Assembly: GCA_023402355.1 (NCBI GenBank) | Contig: JAEXCG010000167.1 | Location: 1-16,767 of the forward strand | DNA from: Bacillota bacterium | GTDB taxonomy: Bacteria > Bacillota > Clostridia > Christensenellales > Aristaeellaceae | DNA length: 16,767 nt | Direction: 5' to 3' | In this document: piece by piece, positions 12,541 to 16,767 of the stretch | Numbering within the stretch: the first letter of the stretch is position 1 | How the letters are laid out: every line of letters begins with the position of its first letter | Program-made: the position numbers and the translations under genes | The notes under the pieces: model-generated | The model's input: the letters and a program-made list of their open reading frames with translations, nothing else | Database searches by the model: none | Told to the model about the DNA's origin: nothing

Positions 12541-14187
12541 TTGTCACAGGAAACCATCGATGGTTTGTTGTTCAAAGAAATGGTTTTGGCCGGCGCCAGC
12601 CTGCTGGAGCGCAACCGTGAAGCGATTGACGCGCTGAACGTGTTTCCCGTTCCGGACGGCGACACCGGCACAAACATGTCCTTGACGATGAAGTCCATGG
12701 TCAAAGAACTTTCGGCCCTGGACGAGGCAAATGTGGCGAAGGTAGCCGAGGCCGCGTCGAAGGGTGCGCTCAAGGGCGCCCGCGGCAACTCGGGCGTCAT
12801 TTTATCGCAGATTTTCAGAGGCTTTGCGCGCGGGCTCGACGGCGCGGCGATCATCACGCCGGTGCTGTTCGCACAAGCGCTCAAGAGCGGCGCGGATACG
12901 GCCTACAAGGCCATCATGAAGCCCAAGGAGGGAACGATCCTCACGGTCATCCGCGTCATCGCGGAGGAGGCGCTGCGTCAGGTTCGCAAGAACCCGGACG
13001 ACATGCACGCGCTGATGGACGTGGTCGTTCAAAGCGGCGAGGCCATTTTGAAGAAGACGCCGGACATGCTGCCCGCGCTCAAGCAGGCGGGCGTCGTCGA
13101 TTCCGGCGGACAGGGCCTGCTTACGGTCTTCACGGGATACAGGGCGACGCTGAACGGCGAACACATCGACGACACGAACATGGAAGTCGGAGAGGCCGCG
13201 ACGCTGGACTTCGAGGACGACCACGACGCGCTTGAAGAGATCACGTTCAAGTATTGCACGGAATTCATCATTCAGGACATGCCGGAAACCGTCACGGAAA
13301 ACGACATCAACACCTTCCGCCGCCGTCTGGCGCGCATCGGCGACTGCGTGGTCGTCGTGGGCGACTTTTCGATGGTCAAGGTGCACGTGCACACGAACGA
13401 GCCGGGCAAGGCGCTGCAATATGCCTGCGCCATGGGCGATCTCATCAACCTGAAAATCGACAACATGGCCGAGGAGCGCAAGGAGCGTCAGGCGCGTCAG
13501 GCGCGCGAAGCGAAGGAGGAGCAGCCGCAAAGCGACTACGGCATGGTCGCCGTTTCGCTCGGCGAGGGCTTCTCGCAGATCTTCAAGGACCTGTCGGTAG
13601 ACCATATCGTCGAGGGCGGACAGACGATGAACCCGAGCATCGAAGACATCCTGGGGGCGGTGGACGCCGTGAACGCCAAGACGGTTTTCGTGCTGCCCAA
13701 CAACTCCAACGTCATCCTGGCGGCGACGCAGGCGGCGGAGCTTTCCGATAAAAACGTCATCGTCATTCCGACCAAGAACGTCGCGATGGGCATCGGGGCG
13801 GTCGTCGCCTTCCAGCCGGATCTGGATCCGGAGGGGAACGCGGCGAACATGACGGAGGCCGCCAACCGCGTCAAGACGGGCCAGATTACGTTCGCCGTGC
13901 GCGATTCCACCTTTGAAGACAAGGAAATCCGGGAAGGCGACATCATCGGCATCTACAACGGGAAGATTCAGGTCGTGGGCAGCGACGTACACGACGTGGC
14001 GCTGGAGCTCATGAAGATTCTCGTGACCGACGAGGACGAATTGATCACCGTTTACTACGGAGAAGACACCAAGCCCGAGGACGCGCAGGCGCTGACGGAC
14101 GAAATCGCCGGGATGTACGGCGATCGCGACGTGGAGATTCAATACGGCGGCCAGCCCCTGTATTACTATCTCTTCTCGGCTGAATAA
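12541..14187 (+). CDS. fakA: Fatty acid kinase catalytic subunit FakA (DAK2 domain, YloV)
   Basis: FakA phosphorylates fatty acids held by a FakB carrier, feeding exogenous fatty acids into phospholipids. The 548-residue protein has the ATP-binding DAK2 domain with NVFPVPDGDTGTNM at 33-46 (Asp39 and Asp41 as Mg ligands) and GARGNSGVILSQ near 79-90. A middle domain carries Cys239, His282 and His284, matching the zinc-site pattern described for staphylococcal FakA. The C-terminal domain (about 330-548) contacts FakB in known members. A charged linker rich in Arg/Glu/Gln separates these parts. The start is TTG at 12541, with GGAGG eight bases upstream. No fakB is in the window, so a partner must lie elsewhere. 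Confidence 0.95.
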   Translation: MSQETIDGLLFKEMVLAGASLLERNREAIDALNVFPVPDGDTGTNMSLTMKSMVKELSALDEANVAKVAEAASKGALKGARGNSGVILSQIFRGFARGLDGAAIITPVLFAQALKSGADTAYKAIMKPKEGTILTVIRVIAEEALRQVRKNPDDMHALMDVVVQSGEAILKKTPDMLPALKQAGVVDSGGQGLLTVFTGYRATLNGEHIDDTNMEVGEAATLDFEDDHDALEEITFKYCTEFIIQDMPETVTENDINTFRRRLARIGDCVVVVGDFSMVKVHVHTNEPGKALQYACAMGDLINLKIDNMAEERKERQARQAREAKEEQPQSDYGMVAVSLGEGFSQIFKDLSVDHIVEGGQTMNPSIEDILGAVDAVNAKTVFVLPNNSNVILAATQAAELSDKNVIVIPTKNVAMGIGAVVAFQPDLDPEGNAANMTEAANRVKTGQITFAVRDSTFEDKEIREGDIIGIYNGKIQVVGSDVHDVALELMKILVTDEDELITVYYGEDTKPEDAQALTDEIAGMYGDRDVEIQYGGQPLYYYLFSAE

Positions 14188-14201
14188 AAGAACACCTAAA
14201 C

Positions 14202-14230
14202 AAGGGCCGCCTGATTTCAGGCGGCCCTTT
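14202..14230 (+). terminator. GC-rich hairpin between fakA and recG, terminator or attenuator
   Basis: AAGGGCCGCCTGA (14202-14214) pairs perfectly with TCAGGCGGCCCTT (14217-14229), and the inner A-T pair probably opens to give a four-base loop. Only three Ts follow before CC. The recG ribosome binding site (TGGAGGA, about 14233-14239) starts a few bases later. The weak U-tract suggests partial termination, lowering recG relative to fakA. Confidence 0.7.
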
Positions 14231-14243
14231 CCTGGAGGAAACG

Positions 14244-16247
14244 ATGCAGGCTTTCGCTTGGAAGGACTTCAAGGGCTTTGGGCCGGCGCGCTTAAAGGCG
14301 CTTTCGGCGCGGGAAATCGATTCGCCCGAGCAGCTGCTCGAACAGCTGCCGTCCGGATACCGCGATACCACCGCGCCGACCCCTATCGCCGCGCTGTCGG
14401 ACGGCATGCAGTGCGCCTTCGCGGGGTGGATCGACGGCGCGGTTCATTTGCACCGCGCGCACGGCATGGTCTGGGTGAGCGCGAAGGTCAGGGACGACAG
14501 CGGCGTCCTGCGCTGCATGTGGTTTAACCAGCCCTGGATGAAGCAGCAGATGCACGAGGGGCAGGAGGTTTTGATGTATGCGCGCATCGTGCGCCGAAAG
14601 ACGGGCCTTTTTGCGATGAACCCCACACTGGAACAGGAAAGGCGCATCACCCCCGTGTACGCGCAGATTCCTGGGGTGCCGCAAAAGCTGATCAGGGACG
14701 CCGTGGCGCGGATGCTGGAAGCGTATGACTGCGCCGACGACATGCCCGTTTCGCTTCGGGAAAGGCACGCGCTGTGCGACCGCGCGTATGCGCTACGGCA
14801 GACGCATTTCCCGGAGGACGCCGCGTCCCTCGCCGTCGCCAAGCGAAGGCTCGCCTTTGAAGAACTTTTGTACTTTCAGGCGGCGCTCACGGGCATCACG
14901 GCGGACAAGCCGCTCGGCGTTCAAATCGAAAGCGACATGGGGGACGCGGACGCATTCTGGCGGGCGCAGCCCTTTACCCCGACCCGCGCGCAGACGCATG
15001 TGCTGGAAGAGGTTCTTGCGGACATGGCGGCTCCTCAGGCCATGGCGCGCATGGTGCAGGGCGACGTGGGCTGCGGCAAGACAGCGATCGCCTTCGCGGC
15101 GCTGTACGCCGCCGCAAAGCACGGGTTTCAGGGCGCGCTGATGGCGCCTACGGAGGTGCTCGCAAGCCAGCACATGCGATCTGCAGAGCAGATGCTGGAG
15201 CCCCTGGGCATTCGTTGCGGACTGCTCACCGGCAAGATGAGCGCGGCGCAGCGCAGGGAGGCGTATACGGCCATCCGCGAAGGTTCCTGGGACGTGGTGA
15301 TCGGCACGCACGCGCTGATTTCTGACGGCGTGGAATACGCAAGGCTCGGTCTTGTCATTACCGACGAGCAGCACCGGTTCGGGGTACGTCAGCGCACGCG
15401 GCTTTCGCTCAAGGGCGAGTCGCCCAACGTGCTGGTGATGTCCGCGACGCCGATTCCGCGCACGCTGGCGCTCGTGCTGTACGGCGACCTCGACATCTCG
15501 ATCGTGGACGAGCTGCCGCCGGGACGCAAGGCGGTCAAGACGCGGATCGTCGGCGAAGAAAAGCGCGCGGGACTCTACGAGTTTATCAAAAAAGAAGTGC
15601 AGGTCGGCGCGCAGGTGTATATTGTCTGTCCGCTGGTGGAAGAATCAGCCGACGGGGAAGAGTTTGTGAGCGCATCCAAGCTCTATGAATCCCTGAAGGA
15701 CGGTCCGCTGCAAGGCCTTCGCCTCGGGCTCGTCCACGGCAGGATGCGCAGCGCGGACAAAGACGGCGTTCTGCGCGCGTTTGCCGATGGGAAAATCGAC
15801 GTGCTCGTCGCGACGACCGTCATCGAGGTCGGCGTCAACGTGCCCAACGCCACGATCATGGTCGTGGAGAACGCGGAGCGTTTCGGTCTTGCGCAATTGC
15901 ATCAGCTCCGCGGGCGCGTGGGGCGCGGGGAAAAGGAGAGCTGGTGTTTCCTCCTTGCGGAGCCCAACGACCGCCTGCGAACGCTCACCGGGACGAACGA
16001 CGGCTTCGAGGTGGCCAGGCGCGACTTGGAGCTTCGGGGAGCGGGCGAGTTCTTTGGCACGCGCCAGCACGGGGAACCTCAGATGCCCGCGCTGATGCTC
16101 TGCGGAGAGACGGCGCTGCTGAAGGAGACCCAGGAGGCCTGGCGAATCATCCGCAGTTCGCCCGCGCACGCGCAGGAAGCCGACGCGATTGTGCGCGCCG
16201 CGCGAAAGAAATTTGCCAATAAGGGGCCGACGCTGGCGAGAAATTGA
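14244..16247 (+). CDS. recG: ATP-dependent DNA helicase RecG
   Basis: RecG is a superfamily 2 helicase that regresses stalled replication forks and branch-migrates Holliday junctions. The 667-residue protein is slightly shorter than many homologues. It has an N-terminal wedge (OB-fold) domain (about 1-160) that grips branched DNA. The helicase motifs are Walker A GDVGCGKT at 273-280, the DEQH box at 374-377, SATPIPRT and ATTVIEVGVNVPNA. The RVGRG motif is in LRGRVGRGEKESWCFL, and the C-terminus has the GEFFGTRQHG signature. ATG 14244 follows TGGAGGA by a short normal spacing. It may share the asp23-fakA transcript through the hairpin just upstream, since no separate promoter is obvious. Confidence 0.97.
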   Translation: MQAFAWKDFKGFGPARLKALSAREIDSPEQLLEQLPSGYRDTTAPTPIAALSDGMQCAFAGWIDGAVHLHRAHGMVWVSAKVRDDSGVLRCMWFNQPWMKQQMHEGQEVLMYARIVRRKTGLFAMNPTLEQERRITPVYAQIPGVPQKLIRDAVARMLEAYDCADDMPVSLRERHALCDRAYALRQTHFPEDAASLAVAKRRLAFEELLYFQAALTGITADKPLGVQIESDMGDADAFWRAQPFTPTRAQTHVLEEVLADMAAPQAMARMVQGDVGCGKTAIAFAALYAAAKHGFQGALMAPTEVLASQHMRSAEQMLEPLGIRCGLLTGKMSAAQRREAYTAIREGSWDVVIGTHALISDGVEYARLGLVITDEQHRFGVRQRTRLSLKGESPNVLVMSATPIPRTLALVLYGDLDISIVDELPPGRKAVKTRIVGEEKRAGLYEFIKKEVQVGAQVYIVCPLVEESADGEEFVSASKLYESLKDGPLQGLRLGLVHGRMRSADKDGVLRAFADGKIDVLVATTVIEVGVNVPNATIMVVENAERFGLAQLHQLRGRVGRGEKESWCFLLAEPNDRLRTLTGTNDGFEVARRDLELRGAGEFFGTRQHGEPQMPALMLCGETALLKETQEAWRIIRSSPAHAQEADAIVRAARKKFANKGPTLARN

Positions 16248-16276
16248 AAAACCCCCAATGGGCTGCCTGTTTTTAC

Positions 16277-16305
16277 TTGCTATTTTCGGGTGTTTATAGT
16301 ATAAT
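16277..16305 (+). promoter_or_regulatory. Sigma-A promoter of ppdK
   Basis: TTGCTA at 16277-16282 and a perfect TATAAT at 16300-16305 are 17 bases apart. The start point would be near 16312. The run between the recG stop and this promoter holds only a weak three-base-pair stem in a C-rich stretch, which I do not call a terminator. Confidence 0.87.
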
Positions 16306-16311
16306 TCCTAT

Positions 16312-16404
16312 GTGAGCCATGTCGTGGCTTATTATTTCTGTTGCAAGGTAGCGGCACATTTTCTTTGCGCCGCTTCTTACTAATGTTCTTTTGAACAAGG
16401 AGGA
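16312..16404 (+). promoter_or_regulatory. Structured 5' leader of ppdK with three short hairpins
   Basis: The roughly 100-base leader can form AGCCA/TGGCT (16315-16319 with 16325-16329) right at the 5' end. A second hairpin is AGCGGC/GCCGCT (16350-16355 with 16369-16374). The third is TGTTC/GAACA (16384-16388 with 16393-16397), whose last base touches the AAGGAGGA ribosome binding site (16397-16404). The first may protect the mRNA end. It matches no riboswitch class I know. Confidence 0.4.
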
Positions 16405-16410
16405 CTAGGC

Positions 16411-16767
16411 ATGACGAAGTACGTATACCTGTTCAAAGAGGGAAACGCCAGCATGCGCAACCTGCTGGGCGGCAAGGGCGCCAACCTCGCTGAAATGACG
16501 TCTCTGGGCCTGCCGGTGCCGCAGGGCTTCACCGTGACGACGGAAGCCTGCACGCGCTACTACCAGGACAACAAGACCATCGGCGACGACATCGTAGCGC
16601 AGATCTACGAGGCGCTTGCCACGACGGAGGAAATCTGCGGCAAGAAGTTTGGCGATCTGGACAACCCCTTCCTCGTATCCGTCCGCTCCGGTGCCCGTGC
16701 TTCCATGCCTGGCATGATGGATACCATCCTCAACCTCGGTCTGAACGACGTGGCCGTCAAGGGCCTG
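16411..16767 (+). CDS. ppdK: Pyruvate, phosphate dikinase, N-terminal part (cut by window end)
   Basis: PpdK reversibly makes phosphoenolpyruvate, AMP and pyrophosphate from pyruvate, ATP and phosphate. In anaerobic Bacillota it often works in glycolysis with pyrophosphate saving. The first 119 residues are present and open to the window end. They show the nucleotide-binding domain signatures LLGGKGANLAEMTSLGLPVP, GFTVTTEAC and VSVRSGARASMPGMMDTI. The full enzyme is about 870-890 residues, so most of the gene lies beyond the window. ATG 16411 follows AAGGAGGA by six bases. It has its own promoter and is not part of the upstream unit. Confidence 0.96.
   Translation, partial: MTKYVYLFKEGNASMRNLLGGKGANLAEMTSLGLPVPQGFTVTTEACTRYYQDNKTIGDDIVAQIYEALATTEEICGKKFGDLDNPFLVSVRSGARASMPGMMDTILNLGLNDVAVKGL

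Noticed and set aside
12802..14142. Long minus-strand frame opposite fakA
   Set aside because: It is antisense to a well-supported gene, has Arg/His/Val-rich composition typical of antisense frames, and has no ribosome binding site.
16248..16280. Possible terminator after recG
   Set aside because: The only stem is three base pairs (CCC with GGG). The T-run that follows is not joined to a stable hairpin.
16319..16351. Ten-codon upstream ORF in the ppdK leader (ATG at 16319)
   Set aside because: It starts about seven bases after the predicted transcript start and has no Shine-Dalgarno, so regular translation is doubtful.

Overview
The window is a dense, GC-rich stretch of a spore-forming Bacillota chromosome, most likely a high-GC member of the Clostridia. 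The evidence is the gene order, the strong AGGAGG-type ribosome binding sites, the canonical sigma-A promoters and a SpoVM-like micro-gene. I cannot name a genus. No mobile element, CRISPR array, tRNA or rRNA gene is visible.

Layout. Positions 1-238 hold the window edge (perhaps the start of a divergent gene) and a near-consensus promoter. From 239 to 11239 runs one tightly packed plus-strand operon: priA, def, fmt, rsmB, rlmN, prpC, prkC, rsgA, rpe, thiN. Many junctions overlap by ATGA or TGATG, which implies translational coupling. A 19-codon ORF at 9021-9080 exactly bridges prkC and rsgA. Positions 11240-11660 hold two genes that are easy to miss: a 65-residue two-helix membrane protein and a 23-codon spoVM. 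They are preceded by a sigma-E-like promoter and a large inverted repeat. A bidirectional terminator separates spoVM from convergent rpmB (minus strand). rpmB and the asp23-fakA-recG block are transcribed from divergent promoters in the 250-bp gap at 11909-12157. After recG a strong promoter and a structured leader precede the 5' part of ppdK, which is cut by the window end.

How the genes fit together. The order and orientation match, from memory, the Bacillus subtilis priA-to-recG region, including reversed rpmB and spoVM upstream of it. B. subtilis has sda genes between yloV and recG, and these are absent here. The set joins replication restart (PriA) and fork repair (RecG), N-terminal formyl/Met processing (Def, Fmt), rRNA modification and 30S maturation (RsmB, RlmN, RsgA), a Ser/Thr kinase-phosphatase pair that senses cell-wall fragments (PrkC, PrpC), carbon and cofactor enzymes (Rpe, ThiN, PpdK), fatty-acid activation (FakA) and sporulation (SpoVM).

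Most of the window is ordinary housekeeping DNA. The part most worth a second look is 11240-11660. There a small membrane-protein gene and spoVM appear to form a mini-operon with its own sporulation promoter. Read-through RNA from thiN is predicted to hide the first ribosome binding site.
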